This document shows, one piece after another, positions 54,279 to 63,066 of a stretch of DNA of 64,000 bases; the first letter of the stretch is position 1; each line of letters opens with the position of its first letter. The notes under the pieces are model-generated. The model was not told the origin of the DNA. It worked only from the letters and a program-made list of their open reading frames with translations, and ran no database searches. The stretch comes from Leifsonia sp. EB41 (GTDB lineage: Bacteria > Actinomycetota > Actinomycetes > Actinomycetales > Microbacteriaceae). The stretch spans positions 4,092,001 to 4,156,000 of the forward strand of contig NZ_JBGCCJ010000001.1 of NCBI RefSeq assembly GCF_041262565.1, read 5' to 3'. Made by a program: the position numbers and the translations under genes.

Positions 54279-55060
54279 CCGTCAGCTCCCTCGAACACGA
54301 TCGCCGCGAGCTTGCCGTCGATCCCGTCGAGGGCGTCCGCCGCGCGCCGCTCGCAGCGCATGGCGAGGCCGACGTGGCCCTGCTCGCGCAGCTCGTGGGC
54401 CAGCAGGAGGTCGTCGCGGTTGTCGCCGAGGGCGTCCTGTACGGCTTTCGCCGCTGCGGCGAGGCGGACGGCCGAGCGGCCGAGCTCGTCCGCGACGGCC
54501 TCTGCCGCGTACCGGACCTTCCGCGCGGCCTTGCGGGTGGCGTGCCGTTCCTCCAGGCTGTCGCCGCGCGGCAGGTGCACCTTCGCCACCGACTTCTCCA
54601 GCCCGCGCTCGGTGACGCGGGAGGGGTCCTTCCGTCCTTTCGCCGAGAGCGGCGGCTCCGCGGCGAACATCTGGAGGTCGGCCAGCAGCGCACGGACCTT
54701 CGGGCCGTGGAGGAAGCGGAGCAGCGCCGCCAGCGCCTCCCCGTGGGCGGCGCGGGTCTCCGCGGCCTGCGCCGAGACGGCGTCGACGAGCTCGGGCTCG
54801 TCGTCGGCCTCCAGGAGGTCCTCCAGCGTCGTCGCCTTGACCTCCAGGTCGCGCACAGCGCCGAGCCGGTCGCCCAGCGCCTCCAGTCGCAGTCGCATGC
54901 CGAGAGCGGCATGCGACTCGAAAGCGGCCCGGTAGACCCGCAGGACGCTGCGCAGCCTGCGGACCCGGATGCGGGCTTGATGGACGGCGTCCTCCCCGTC
55001 CTCGTCGATCGCGACGAGCTGCTCGGCGAGCTCCGCCGACACCGCCACCAGGGAGAACAT
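54275..55060 (-). CDS. CHAD domain-containing protein
   Basis: The 261-residue helical protein has the conserved histidine/arginine pattern of CHAD domains: EDAVHQARIRVRRLRSVLRV at the N-terminus and KAARKVRYAAEAVADELG later, plus ALGDNRDDLLLAHEL. CHAD domains bind inorganic polyphosphate through these basic residues. It lies antisense between smc and ftsY, ending 4 bases inside the smc stop. A link to polyphosphate is family knowledge, not shown here. Confidence 0.88.
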   Translation of the reverse strand: MFSLVAVSAELAEQLVAIDEDGEDAVHQARIRVRRLRSVLRVYRAAFESHAALGMRLRLEALGDRLGAVRDLEVKATTLEDLLEADDEPELVDAVSAQAAETRAAHGEALAALLRFLHGPKVRALLADLQMFAAEPPLSAKGRKDPSRVTERGLEKSVAKVHLPRGDSLEERHATRKAARKVRYAAEAVADELGRSAVRLAAAAKAVQDALGDNRDDLLLAHELREQGHVGLAMRCERRAADALDGIDGKLAAIVFEGADG

Positions 55061-55089
55061 GGCGCCACCGTACCAACTAGTCTGAGTGC

Positions 55090-55965
55090 ATGGCAGACCG
55101 CACCCCCTGGTCCTTGTCTGGCGCCCTCCGCGGGATGTTCGCCAGGAAGACCATCGACGACTCCACCTGGGACGATCTGGAGACGGCGCTCATCACAGCG
55201 GACTTCGGTCCGGACGTCACCGAGGCGGTCGTCGACGATCTGCGCGCCAAGGTCGAGCGCTACCACACCACCGACCCGGCCGACCTCCAGCGCATGCTGC
55301 GCGAGACGATGGAGGAGCGGCTCTCCAGGCTCGACACCACCCTCAAGCTGAGCGAGCGGCCCGCGATCGTCCTGGTCGTCGGCGTGAACGGCGTCGGCAA
55401 GACCACGACGATCGGCAAGTTCGCCAAGTTCCTGCGCACCTACGACCGCTCGGTCGTCGTCGGCGCGGCGGACACCTTCCGCGCCGCTGCGGTCGAGCAG
55501 CTCGCCACCTGGGCCGAGCGCGCCGGGGCCGAGATCGTCCGCCCGCAGCAGCAGGGCCAGGACCCGGCGTCCGTGGCGTTCCAGACGGTCGAGAAGGCCA
55601 AGCGAGACGGCACCGAGATCGTCATCATCGACACCGCGGGCCGGCTGCAGACCAAGGGCGGCCTGATGGACGAGCTGTCCAAGATCAAGCGCGTGGTCGA
55701 GAAGCAGGCGCCCATCGCGGAGGTGCTCCTGGTGCTCGACGCGACCACCGGCCAGAACGGCCTGGCGCAGGCCGAGGCGTTCCTGGAGCACGCCGGGGTG
55801 ACCGGCCTCGTGCTCACCAAGCTCGACGGCTCGGCGAAGGGCGGCTTCGTGCTCGCCGTGCAGGAGCGCACCGGCCTCCCGATCAAGCTCATCGGCCAGG
55901 GCGAGGGCATCAACGACCTGACCGGCTTCACCCCGCACGTCTTCGCGCAGCAGCTCGTCGGATAG
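55090..55965 (+). CDS. ftsY: Signal recognition particle receptor FtsY
   Basis: FtsY receives SRP-ribosome complexes at the membrane. The 291-residue protein is the short form without the acidic N-terminal A domain: a helical N domain (about 1-85), then the GTPase G domain with GVNGVGKTTTIGKFAKFL, DTFRAAAVEQL, DTAGRLQTKGGLMDELSK and TKLDGSAKGG. Membrane contact would therefore be through the N-domain amphipathic start. ATG 6 bases after TAGTCT, no ribosome site. Close to ffh, its partner GTPase. Confidence 0.96.
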   Translation: MADRTPWSLSGALRGMFARKTIDDSTWDDLETALITADFGPDVTEAVVDDLRAKVERYHTTDPADLQRMLRETMEERLSRLDTTLKLSERPAIVLVVGVNGVGKTTTIGKFAKFLRTYDRSVVVGAADTFRAAAVEQLATWAERAGAEIVRPQQQGQDPASVAFQTVEKAKRDGTEIVIIDTAGRLQTKGGLMDELSKIKRVVEKQAPIAEVLLVLDATTGQNGLAQAEAFLEHAGVTGLVLTKLDGSAKGGFVLAVQERTGLPIKLIGQGEGINDLTGFTPHVFAQQLVG

Positions 55966-55972
55966 GGACGTC

Positions 55973-56473
55973 ATGGCCATCGAGCACGACTACTTCGGCG
56001 TCATCGACGAGACGGCCTCCGGCGGCCTCGCCTGGAACGACACGGTCGACCTCGCCGACCAGGCGGTGGAGGTCGAGCTGCGCGCCGACGACGAGCGCGC
56101 GGTGGGGGAGTTCGCGCTCGACTCCGCGGCGGCGCTCATCCAGGCGATGGAAGGCTTCGACAACCGGGCGAGGGACGCGCTCATCGCCGAGCTGAGCTCG
56201 CAGCAGTCGGCGACGACGAGCTACATCGACGATCACGTGGACAAGCTGGGGGAGTCGCTGCTCGACCTTCTGGTCTACAACTCGGGGGACATCGCGATGG
56301 ACGTGCTGCGCTCGCTCCAGCTCCTGGCCGTGAGGGTGCAGGCCGACCAGGCCGGCGAGGACGAGGCCTTCGCGACGTTCGACTACTCGATCAGCCCGGA
56401 CGAGACGGACGCGATCCTCACGGTGTCGTTCGATGTGCGCGGCGACGTGGTCGCGGTCGACACCCAGGGCTGA
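55973..56473 (+). CDS. DUF2004 domain-containing protein
   Basis: The 166-residue soluble protein (MAIEHDYFGVIDETASGGLA, then YIDDHVDKLGESLLDLL and ILTVSFDVRGDVVAVDTQG) resembles the small DUF2004 proteins of actinobacteria. No catalytic motif. It starts 7 bases after ftsY and is probably co-transcribed. Function unknown. Confidence 0.75.
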   Translation: MAIEHDYFGVIDETASGGLAWNDTVDLADQAVEVELRADDERAVGEFALDSAAALIQAMEGFDNRARDALIAELSSQQSATTSYIDDHVDKLGESLLDLLVYNSGDIAMDVLRSLQLLAVRVQADQAGEDEAFATFDYSISPDETDAILTVSFDVRGDVVAVDTQG

Positions 56474-56555
56474 CATACACAGCTGACGCGCAGGGCTGAC
56501 GCGCACAGTGCAGGCTCGGCGACCGGCCAGCCTCGCCCGATAGACTTGCACGATC

Positions 56556-58124
56556 ATGGCTACTTTCGGCTCGCTGTCCGACCGTTTGACGGACACCTTC
56601 AAGAACCTGCGCACCAAGGGCAAGCTCTCCCCGTCCGACGTCGACGGCACCGTGCGCGAGATCCGCCGCGCGCTGCTCGACGCGGACGTGGCGCTCGACG
56701 TCGTCAAGGAGTTCACCGGCAAGGTGCGCGAGCGCGCCCTGTCCGACGAGGTCAACAAGGCGCTGAATCCGGCGCAGCAGGTCGTCCAGATCGTCAACGA
56801 GGAGCTCGTCGCCATCCTCGGCGGTCAGCAGCGCCGCCTCCAGTTCGCCAAGAAGCCGCCGACGGTGATCATGCTCGCCGGCCTCCAGGGCGCGGGTAAG
56901 ACCACGCTCGCGGGCAAGCTCGGCAAGTGGCTGGTCAAGGACGGCCACACGCCGCTCCTCGTCGCCGCCGACCTCCAGCGGCCCAACGCCGTCACTCAGC
57001 TCCAGATCGTCGGCGAGCAGGCCGGCGTCCCTGTCTATGCTCCGGAGCCCGGCAACGGCGTCGGCAACCCGGTGAAGGTGGCCAAGGACGCCATGAAGTT
57101 CGCCGAGACCAAGCAGTACGACACGGTCGTCATCGACACCGCCGGTCGCCTCGGCGTCGACGCCGAGCTGATGAAGCAGGCCGCCGACATCCGCAAGGCC
57201 ACCGACCCGGACGAAGTGCTGTTCGTCATCGACGCGATGATCGGCCAGGACGCCGTGGCCACGGCCAAGGCGTTCCAGGACGGCGTCGACTTCACCGGCG
57301 TCGTGCTGTCCAAGCTCGACGGCGACGCACGCGGTGGCGCCGCCCTCTCGGTGGCGTCGATCACGGGCCGCCCGATCATCTTCGCCTCCACCGGTGAGGG
57401 CCTGGACGACTTCGAGCCGTTCCACCCCGACCGCATGGCGTCGCGCATCCTCGACCTCGGCGACATCCTCACCCTCATCGAGCAGGCCCAGGAGGCCTTC
57501 GACGAGGACGAGGCGCGCAAGGTCGCCGAGAAGTTCGCGACCGACAGCTTCACGCTCGACGACTTCCTCAAGCAGATGCAGCAGCTGCGCAACATGGGCT
57601 CCATCAAGAAGATGATGGGCATGCTCCCCGGCGCCGGCCAGATGAAGCAGCAGCTCGACAACTTCGACGAGCGCGAGATCGTGCGCACCGAGGCCATCAT
57701 CCAGTCGATGACGACGGCCGAGCGCACCACTCCCAAGCTGCTCAACGGCTCCCGCCGGCTGCGCATCGCCAAGGGCTCCGGCACCACGGTCACCGAGGTG
57801 AACCAGCTCGTCAACCGCTTCGAGCAGGCCGCCAAGATGATGAAGACCGTGGCCAAGGGCGGCGTTCCGAATGTCCCGGGCATGGGCCCGATCCCCGGCG
57901 CCGGCTATGCGGGCAAGGGCAAGCAGCAGCCCAAGAAGAAGGGCTCCCGCTCGGGCAACCCGGCCAAGCGTGCTGCGGAGAACGCCGCGCTCGCGTCCGG
58001 CGTCAAGCCGGCGACGGGCACGCCGGGAGGCACCGGCTTCGGACTCGGCTCCGGGAACAAGGCGAAGGCCGGAGGCCCGACCGAGGAGGAGCTGGCCGCC
58101 CTGCAGAAGTTCATGGGGCGCTGA
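56556..58124 (+). CDS. ffh: Signal recognition particle protein Ffh
   Basis: The 522-residue SRP54 homologue has an N domain (LSDRLTDTFKNLRTKGKLSP), a G domain with GLQGAGKTTLAGKLGKWLVK, AADLQRPNAVTQL, DTAGRLGVDAELM and SKLDGDARGGAALS, and a Met-rich M domain (about 325-440, MQQLRNMGSIKKMMGMLPGA). A basic Lys/Gly/Asn tail of about 80 residues follows the M domain. TAGACT lies 9 bases before the ATG. Confidence 0.96.
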   Translation: MATFGSLSDRLTDTFKNLRTKGKLSPSDVDGTVREIRRALLDADVALDVVKEFTGKVRERALSDEVNKALNPAQQVVQIVNEELVAILGGQQRRLQFAKKPPTVIMLAGLQGAGKTTLAGKLGKWLVKDGHTPLLVAADLQRPNAVTQLQIVGEQAGVPVYAPEPGNGVGNPVKVAKDAMKFAETKQYDTVVIDTAGRLGVDAELMKQAADIRKATDPDEVLFVIDAMIGQDAVATAKAFQDGVDFTGVVLSKLDGDARGGAALSVASITGRPIIFASTGEGLDDFEPFHPDRMASRILDLGDILTLIEQAQEAFDEDEARKVAEKFATDSFTLDDFLKQMQQLRNMGSIKKMMGMLPGAGQMKQQLDNFDEREIVRTEAIIQSMTTAERTTPKLLNGSRRLRIAKGSGTTVTEVNQLVNRFEQAAKMMKTVAKGGVPNVPGMGPIPGAGYAGKGKQQPKKKGSRSGNPAKRAAENAALASGVKPATGTPGGTGFGLGSGNKAKAGGPTEEELAALQKFMGR

Positions 58125-58150
58125 GGCCCGCGCGCTGAGGCCCGCAGCCG

Positions 58151-58843
58151 CTAGGAGGTCACGCCGAGCGGCGCGAGCCGGTCTTCGATGACCTTCGCGA
58201 CGGCGCGCTCGCCCGCCGCGTTCGGGTGGATCCCGTCCGCCTGCACCAGCTCGGGATGCCCCGCCAGCGGGTAGCCGATGTCAAGGAACGTCCCGCCGAC
58301 GCCGGTCACGGCCTTCTCGACGATCCCGTTGACGGTCGCCACGGTCGGCGGCGGCGTGTCCGCGCCCCAGACCGTCGTGATGCCGATGATGCGCGCCCGC
58401 GGGAACGTGTCGCGCAGTTCACCCAGCAGTTCGTCCGCCGAGGAGGCCACGAGAGCGGCGTCCTGCGTGCGGTCGTTGCGGGTGGCCGCGATCAGGATGT
58501 AGTCGGGGTGCAGGCCGAGTGCAGTGGCGACCTGCTCGCGGTAGGTGTCGCCGTTCCAGCCCGGCTTGACGAAGCCGGAGCCGGAGACCGCGAGGTCGGT
58601 GAGCGTCCAGCCGTGCTGCGCCGCCACCAGCGCGGGCCAGGCTTGATCCGGGCGCACGCCCTTGCCGAACGCAATGGAGTCCCCGATGGCGATGACCTGC
58701 GGCTTCGAGCGCTCCGCTGGGGCCGCCACAGCCGTGCCGTCGGCGGCGACCGGGCGCGCGGCGACGACCGAGGAGCAGCCGGCGAGAGCGGCCGCGGCGA
58801 GAGCGAGCGCGACGACGGCGATCAGGCGGGGACGGGTGGACAC
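58151..58843 (-). CDS. SGNH/GDSL hydrolase lipoprotein (copy 1)
   Basis: This 230-residue secreted lipoprotein has signal MSTRPRLIAVVALALAAAAL and lipobox LAGC (Cys23). The mature part is an SGNH hydrolase: block I IAIGDSIAFGKG with the nucleophile Ser, a strand with SGSGFVKPG (block II Gly), IAATRNDRTQD (block III Asn) and block V DGIHPN with Asp and His. It likely hydrolyses an ester in the envelope. It is the first of three tandem paralogues on this strand, the last in transcription order. Confidence 0.9.
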   Translation of the reverse strand: MSTRPRLIAVVALALAAAALAGCSSVVAARPVAADGTAVAAPAERSKPQVIAIGDSIAFGKGVRPDQAWPALVAAQHGWTLTDLAVSGSGFVKPGWNGDTYREQVATALGLHPDYILIAATRNDRTQDAALVASSADELLGELRDTFPRARIIGITTVWGADTPPPTVATVNGIVEKAVTGVGGTFLDIGYPLAGHPELVQADGIHPNAAGERAVAKVIEDRLAPLGVTS

Positions 58844-58920
58844 GGTGTGAGGCTAGACCGCGCTGACTGACAGATCGCTGTGCATCCCGTCCGGGCGTGT
58901 CGGAGTGTGCGGGCGCAGGC

Positions 58921-59637
58921 CTAGCTGCGAGCGGGTCCCGGCTCGATCCGCGCCTTCGCGATGGCGTCTGCGACGGTCCTCCCGAGCAGTTCCTGGCCCG
59001 CGCTGGTCGGGTGGATGCCGTCCGCCTGCAGGAGGGTCGGCTGCCCGAGGAACGTCTGGCCCAGCGGGAGCCAGTGGCCGCCGACGCCGAGGACCGCGCT
59101 CTTCAGGGCCTCGTCGACGACCGTGGCCGTACGGCCCGCAGCTGTCGCTCCCCAGACCGACCCGATCCCGATGATCGTGGTGTGCGGGAGTGCGGTGGAC
59201 AGCCGGTCGATCGCCGCCGCGGTGTCGCGCGTGACCGTCCCGGGAGCGGAGGCGGCGGTAGCCGCGTCGTTGCGCGTCGCGGCGACGATGACGACCTGCG
59301 GGCGCAGCCGGATGGCAGCGCTCACCTGGTCGTCGAAGTCGTGGGTGTTCACGCCGGGCGTGGTGAAGCCGGCGCCGGCTTCGCCGAGGTCCGTCAGGTC
59401 CTAGCCGAGGCGGGTCGCAGCGATGAGCGGCCAGGCGTCGTCGGCGGGCACACCCAGGCCGATCGCGATGGAGTCGCCGATCGCCGCGGCCGTGGGCTGC
59501 GCCTCCGTCGCCGAGGCAGACGCGGTGGACGGCGCGGACGGGGTGAGTGTCGTGCAGCCGGTCAGAGCGAGGCCCGCGAGGACGAGGACGGCCGCGACGC
59601 GGCGCACTCCACCCGCGCGAGGTGTCGCTTGCGTCAC
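58921..59637 (-). pseudogene. SGNH/GDSL hydrolase lipoprotein (copy 2), interrupted by an in-frame TAG
   Basis: The same frame is open from GTG 59637 (signal peptide RRVAAVLVLAGLALTGC with its lipobox) to the stop at 58921, except for TAG at codon 79 (59401-59403). In copy 1 the aligned residue is Trp (GWTLTDL against G-stop-DLTDL here) and copy 3 has W at the equivalent place, so TGG to TAG is the simplest cause. The nucleophile (AIGDSIAIG) lies before the stop and the DGIHPTSAG block after it. The rest shows no decay. The start overlaps the end of copy 3 by 4 bases. Recent nonsense mutation, sequencing error or readthrough are possible. Confidence 0.85.
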
Positions 59638-60308
59638 ACGATCCCGTCGAGCTTCGACAGCACGACCGACGCGATCGCCTGCTGGCCTTCGAGGGTGGGA
59701 TGCTCGCCGTCGTCCTGGACGAGGCCGAGCTGGCCGCGGTACGGCTGGCCGAGGTCGATCCACTTGCCGCCCGCCGCGGTCACGGCCTGCTTCAGTGCGT
59801 CGTTCAAGGGAGCGAGGTCGTTGTCGCTGGCCTCCCCGGTGAGAGCGTTGTACCCGATCAGGTGGGCTTTCGGCAGGGCGTCGCTCAGCCGCTCGACCGC
59901 GGCCGCCATCGCCTTGGCGACGGCGGAATTGTCCTGGCCGAGGTCGTTGTCGGAGGCGCCGATCAGCACCACGTTCGCCTTCGCGGCGATGGCCTGGTCG
60001 ATCTGGCCGTTGAAATCGGCGTTGGTGGCCCCGACGGCGACGAAGCCGGCCCCCGGCTCGCTGAAGTTCTCCAGCCCCCAGCGCCGATCGACCGCGACGA
60101 GCGCCGGCCAGGCCTCGAACGGCTCCAGACCCATGCCCGACTCGATCGAGTCCCCGACGATCGCGACCACCGGGTGCTTGCCGGCCGGGACCGCGGCGCC
60201 GACGGCGACCTGCGAGGAGGCGGACGCGCATCCGCTCAGGGCGACCGTGCCGAGCAGCAGCGCTGCGAGCGCCGTGGCGACGGTGGCGAGAGGTCGGTGG
60301 CCGAACAT
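59634..60308 (-). CDS. SGNH/GDSL hydrolase lipoprotein (copy 3)
   Basis: This 224-residue lipoprotein has signal MFGHRPLATVATALAALLLG and lipobox LSGC (Cys27). Catalytic blocks: VAIVGDSIESGMG, EPGAGFVAVG, LIGASDNDLG and a closing DDGEHPTLEG, in which the usual DGxH is DGEH. It is the most upstream of the three paralogues and probably the first gene of their operon. The earlier in-frame ATG (14 codons upstream) is less likely because it would precede the signal peptide. Confidence 0.88.
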   Translation of the reverse strand: MFGHRPLATVATALAALLLGTVALSGCASASSQVAVGAAVPAGKHPVVAIVGDSIESGMGLEPFEAWPALVAVDRRWGLENFSEPGAGFVAVGATNADFNGQIDQAIAAKANVVLIGASDNDLGQDNSAVAKAMAAAVERLSDALPKAHLIGYNALTGEASDNDLAPLNDALKQAVTAAGGKWIDLGQPYRGQLGLVQDDGEHPTLEGQQAIASVVLSKLDGIV

Positions 60309-60352
60309 GCCAACGAGCCTAAATGACGAGTCTATGGATGGACTATGCACGG

Positions 60353-61528
60353 CTATGAGCCCCCTGTGCCCGGGTGGCCGGCGTCCCGCGCCGTCCGGTC
60401 CAGCCCGCTGCGGAGCTCGTGCGTGAGCGAGCTGACCACGGCCTGCAGGCTGCCGCCGTTGGCCTCCGCGACGGCGAGCTGGCGCTGGTAGCTGGCGCCG
60501 GTGGCGAGCACGTCGGCGACGGTCGCGAGCTCGGCGGAGCAGCCCAGCCGTTCCGCGGTGTCACCGAGCTCGTCCACGAGCTGGAGGAGCTGCTCTCGCA
60601 CCAGGCGCTCGGTGCCGTCCGGCGCGACGATGATCTCGGCGTCCAGCCCGTAGCGGGCCGCGCGCCACTTGTTCTCTCGCACGAACCACGGCTGGAGGGT
60701 GACCGGCTCGACGCCCTCGTCCAGGTCGCCGGACATCCGGTCGGTCAGGCAGTGGATGAGTGCGCCGACTGCGCCCACTTCGTCCGCGGTCGAGAGCCCG
60801 TCGCACGCGCGCATCTCGACGGTTCCCCAGCGGGGCGATGGTCGGATGTCCCAGCGCACTTCACTATGGTCCTCCACGACGCCGGTCGTCACCAGGTCCT
60901 GCACGTACTCCTCGTAGTTCGCCCACGAGCCGAACTGCCACGGCAGCCCCGCGGTCGGCAGCTGCTGGAACATGAGCGCGCGGTTGGAGGCGTACCCGGT
61001 GCGGGCGCCCGCCCAGAACGGGCTCGACGCGCTGAGCGCCTGGAGGTGCGGGTAGTAGGTGAGCAGACCGTTGACGATCGGCAGCGCCTTGTCGCGGTCG
61101 TCGATGCCGACGTGCACATGGATGCCCCAGATCATCATCTGCCTGCCCCACCACTGGGTGCGGTCCAGCAGCCGGTCGTAGCGCTCGTTCGGCGTGATCT
61201 TCTGGTCGTACCACTGGGCGAAGGGGTGCGTGCCTGCGCACATCAGCTCAACGCCCAGCGGGTCGGTGACCTCGCGGGTCAGCGCGACCAGCTCCTGCAG
61301 GTCGGTGATGGCGGCCGGGACGCTGTGGTGCACCCGGCTGACCAGTTCGATGGTGTTCAGGAGCAGCTCGTGGGTGATCTGCGGGTGCTCCCGGCCGTCC
61401 GGGGTGCCGAGCTCGCGGAGCACCTCGTCGGCGATGTGCACCAGGTCGCCTGTCGAGCCGTCGACCAGCGCCAGCTCCCACTCGATCCCGACGGTGGAGC
61501 GCTCCGACTCTGCGAATTGGATCTGCAT
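60353..61528 (-). CDS. GCS2/YbdK-family carboxylate-amine (glutamate-cysteine-like) ligase
   Basis: This 391-residue ATP-dependent ligase of the YbdK family has weak glutamate-cysteine ligase activity in E. coli, but in mycothiol-using actinobacteria its real substrate is uncertain. Motifs: FAESERSTVGIEWELALVDG, ITHELLLNTIELVS, MCAGTHPFAQWYDQKITPNE, WGIHVHVGI, TAGLPWQFGSWANYEEYVQD and WGTVEMRACDG. The chosen start is ATG MQIQFAESERS. An in-frame ATG ten codons earlier (61558) exists, nearer to a possible -10 (TATTCT); neither has a good ribosome site. Confidence 0.88.
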   Translation of the reverse strand: MQIQFAESERSTVGIEWELALVDGSTGDLVHIADEVLRELGTPDGREHPQITHELLLNTIELVSRVHHSVPAAITDLQELVALTREVTDPLGVELMCAGTHPFAQWYDQKITPNERYDRLLDRTQWWGRQMMIWGIHVHVGIDDRDKALPIVNGLLTYYPHLQALSASSPFWAGARTGYASNRALMFQQLPTAGLPWQFGSWANYEEYVQDLVTTGVVEDHSEVRWDIRPSPRWGTVEMRACDGLSTADEVGAVGALIHCLTDRMSGDLDEGVEPVTLQPWFVRENKWRAARYGLDAEIIVAPDGTERLVREQLLQLVDELGDTAERLGCSAELATVADVLATGASYQRQLAVAEANGGSLQAVVSSLTHELRSGLDRTARDAGHPGTGGS

Positions 61529-61732
61529 CGCTGTGACCCCGTCCGTCCGATTGTTCATTGGGCGCGCTTTTCTGACAGAATATCTAGTTGAGTTCACCGT
61601 GCCCGACCCTCTATCCGGTACGGCGGACGAACAATAGACCTCCTGCCGCGTGTGCCCCCACGCCCACGGCAGTCAGTTCGACAACGAATCCACCGGAACC
61701 CTGCGGGTTCCGGACGTCAACACAGGAGAATT
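61529..61732. other. Divergent promoter region and rpsP leader
   Basis: TTGAGT (61588-61593) with TATCCG about 18 bases later is a possible plus-strand promoter for rpsP. TATTCT on the minus strand serves the ligase. The remaining plus-strand stretch is an untranslated leader of roughly 100 bases with two hairpins, listed separately. Confidence 0.4.
61643..61713 (+). promoter_or_regulatory. Two-hairpin leader upstream of rpsP
   Basis: CTGCCG...CGGCAG (61643-61672) forms one stem. CCGGAACCC-TGC-GGGTTCCGG (61693-61713) forms a perfect 9-bp stem with a 3-base loop ending about 12 bases before the ribosome site. Ribosomal-protein leaders often autoregulate; no such leader for S16 is known to me, so this is inference. 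Confidence 0.5.
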
Positions 61733-62206
61733 GTGGCTGTCAAAATCCGTCTGAAGCGCCTGGGCAAGATCCGCGCTCCGTACTACCGCATCGTCGTCGC
61801 CGACTCGCGCACCAAGCGCGACGGTCGCGTCATCGAGGAGATCGGTCTGTACCACCCGACCGAGGAGCCCTCGCGCATCGAGGTCGACTCCGAGCGCGCT
61901 CAGTACTGGCTCGGCGTCGGCGCTCAGCCGTCCGAGCAGGTGCTCGTGCTGCTCAAGCTCACCGGTGACTGGGGCAAGTTCAAGGGCGACAAGAACGCCG
62001 TCTCGACCGTCAAGACGGCCGAGACCAAGGAGGCGTTCGTCGCCGACGAGAAGAAGAAGCCGGTCCTGAAGCCCAAGAAGGACGACACCGCCAAGAAGGC
62101 GGAGGCCGTCGTCGAGGCCGAGGTCGAGGCCGAGGAGGCCGCTGAGGCCGAGGTCGTCGCCGAGGCCGAGGAGATCACGGCCGAGGCCGACGGCGAGAAG
62201 GCGTAA
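61733..62206 (+). CDS. rpsP: 30S ribosomal protein S16, with acidic C-terminal extension
   Basis: The 157-residue protein starts [20 protein letters not shown] (GTG start with AGGAG 5 bases before). The core of about 80 residues contains [20 protein letters not shown]. About 50 C-terminal residues are a repetitive Lys/Glu/Ala stretch ([20 protein letters not shown]), common in actinobacterial S16. It leads the rpsP-khpA-rimM operon. In most actinobacteria trmD and rplS follow rimM, but not here. Confidence 0.95.
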   Translation: MAVKIRLKRLGKIRAPYYRIVVADSRTKRDGRVIEEIGLYHPTEEPSRIEVDSERAQYWLGVGAQPSEQVLVLLKLTGDWGKFKGDKNAVSTVKTAETKEAFVADEKKKPVLKPKKDDTAKKAEAVVEAEVEAEEAAEAEVVAEAEEITAEADGEKA

Positions 62207-62210
62207 CACC

Positions 62211-62441
62211 TTGCTCGCTCCCGCTCTCACGCACCTGGTCAAGGGCATCGTCGACCACCCGGACGACGTGCACGTCGTGGCCAAAGGTTCGCCGCGTGGC
62301 GAGGTCCTCGAGGTTCGAGTGAACCCCGAGGACCTCGGGCGGGTCATCGGCCGTTCCGGCCGTACCGCCAAGGCCCTCCGCACGCTCGTGGCCGCGCTGG
62401 CCGACGGCCGCCGCGTCCGCGTCGACGTCGTCGACGACTGA
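62211..62441 (+). CDS. khpA: KH-domain RNA-binding protein KhpA
   Basis: The 76-residue RNA-binding protein has the KH loop VIGRSGRTAKALRTLVAA. It begins with a TTG (LLAPALTHLVKGIVDHPDD), with no better start nearby. KhpA usually works with KhpB (Jag) in cell-division and RNA control. It sits between rpsP and rimM in the standard order, 4 bases after the rpsP stop. Confidence 0.93.
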   Translation: MLAPALTHLVKGIVDHPDDVHVVAKGSPRGEVLEVRVNPEDLGRVIGRSGRTAKALRTLVAALADGRRVRVDVVDD

Positions 62442-62442
62442 G

Positions 62443-63066
62443 GTGGCGGACCACAAGCTGCCCCGCAAGGAGGTCGCACCGCGACCGGGTCAGACCGAGC
62501 TGCGCGTCGGCCGGCTGACCAAGGCGCACGGTCTGAAGGGCGCTCTGAAGCTCGAGCTGTTCACGGACGAGCCGGAGCACCGCTTCGTTCCGGGCGCCGT
62601 CTTCACGCTCCAGGTGCCCACGGCCTCCAAGTGGCACGGCAAGACCCTCGAGCTCATCGAGCTGCGCTGGTACAACGGTCACGCGGTCGGCTTCTTCGCC
62701 GGCGTGGACGACCGCACCGAAGCGGAGACGCTGGTGAAGGCCATCCTCTGGGTGAGTCAGGACGCCACGCAGCTCCCTCAGGAGGACGACGCCTGGTACG
62801 ACCACCAGCTCGTCGGCCTGAGCGCGCGCCGCGACGGCGTGGAGGTCGGCACCGTCGCACGGGTCGACCACCTTCCCGCACAGGACCTGCTGGTCGTCCG
62901 CACGGCCGACGGCGAGGTCCTGGTGCCGTTCGTGAAGGCGATCGTGCCCGAGGTCGACATCGCCGCGGGCACCGTCACCCTGACCCCGCCGCCCGGACTC
63001 TTCGAGGACCTCCCCGACGACGACCCCGAAGACAACGACCCGGAGGCCGCACCCGCCGAGGAGTGA
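62443..63066 (+). CDS. rimM: Ribosome maturation factor RimM
   Basis: The 207-residue factor for 30S assembly binds S19. N-terminal RimM domain (LRVGRLTKAHGLKGALKLEL), then a PRC-barrel (DDAWYDHQLVGLSARR, LLVVRTADGEVLVPFVKAIV). A highly acidic tail (FEDLPDDDPEDNDPEAAPAE) closes it. GTG start 1 base after the khpA stop. Confidence 0.95.
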   Translation: MADHKLPRKEVAPRPGQTELRVGRLTKAHGLKGALKLELFTDEPEHRFVPGAVFTLQVPTASKWHGKTLELIELRWYNGHAVGFFAGVDDRTEAETLVKAILWVSQDATQLPQEDDAWYDHQLVGLSARRDGVEVGTVARVDHLPAQDLLVVRTADGEVLVPFVKAIVPEVDIAAGTVTLTPPPGLFEDLPDDDPEDNDPEAAPAEE

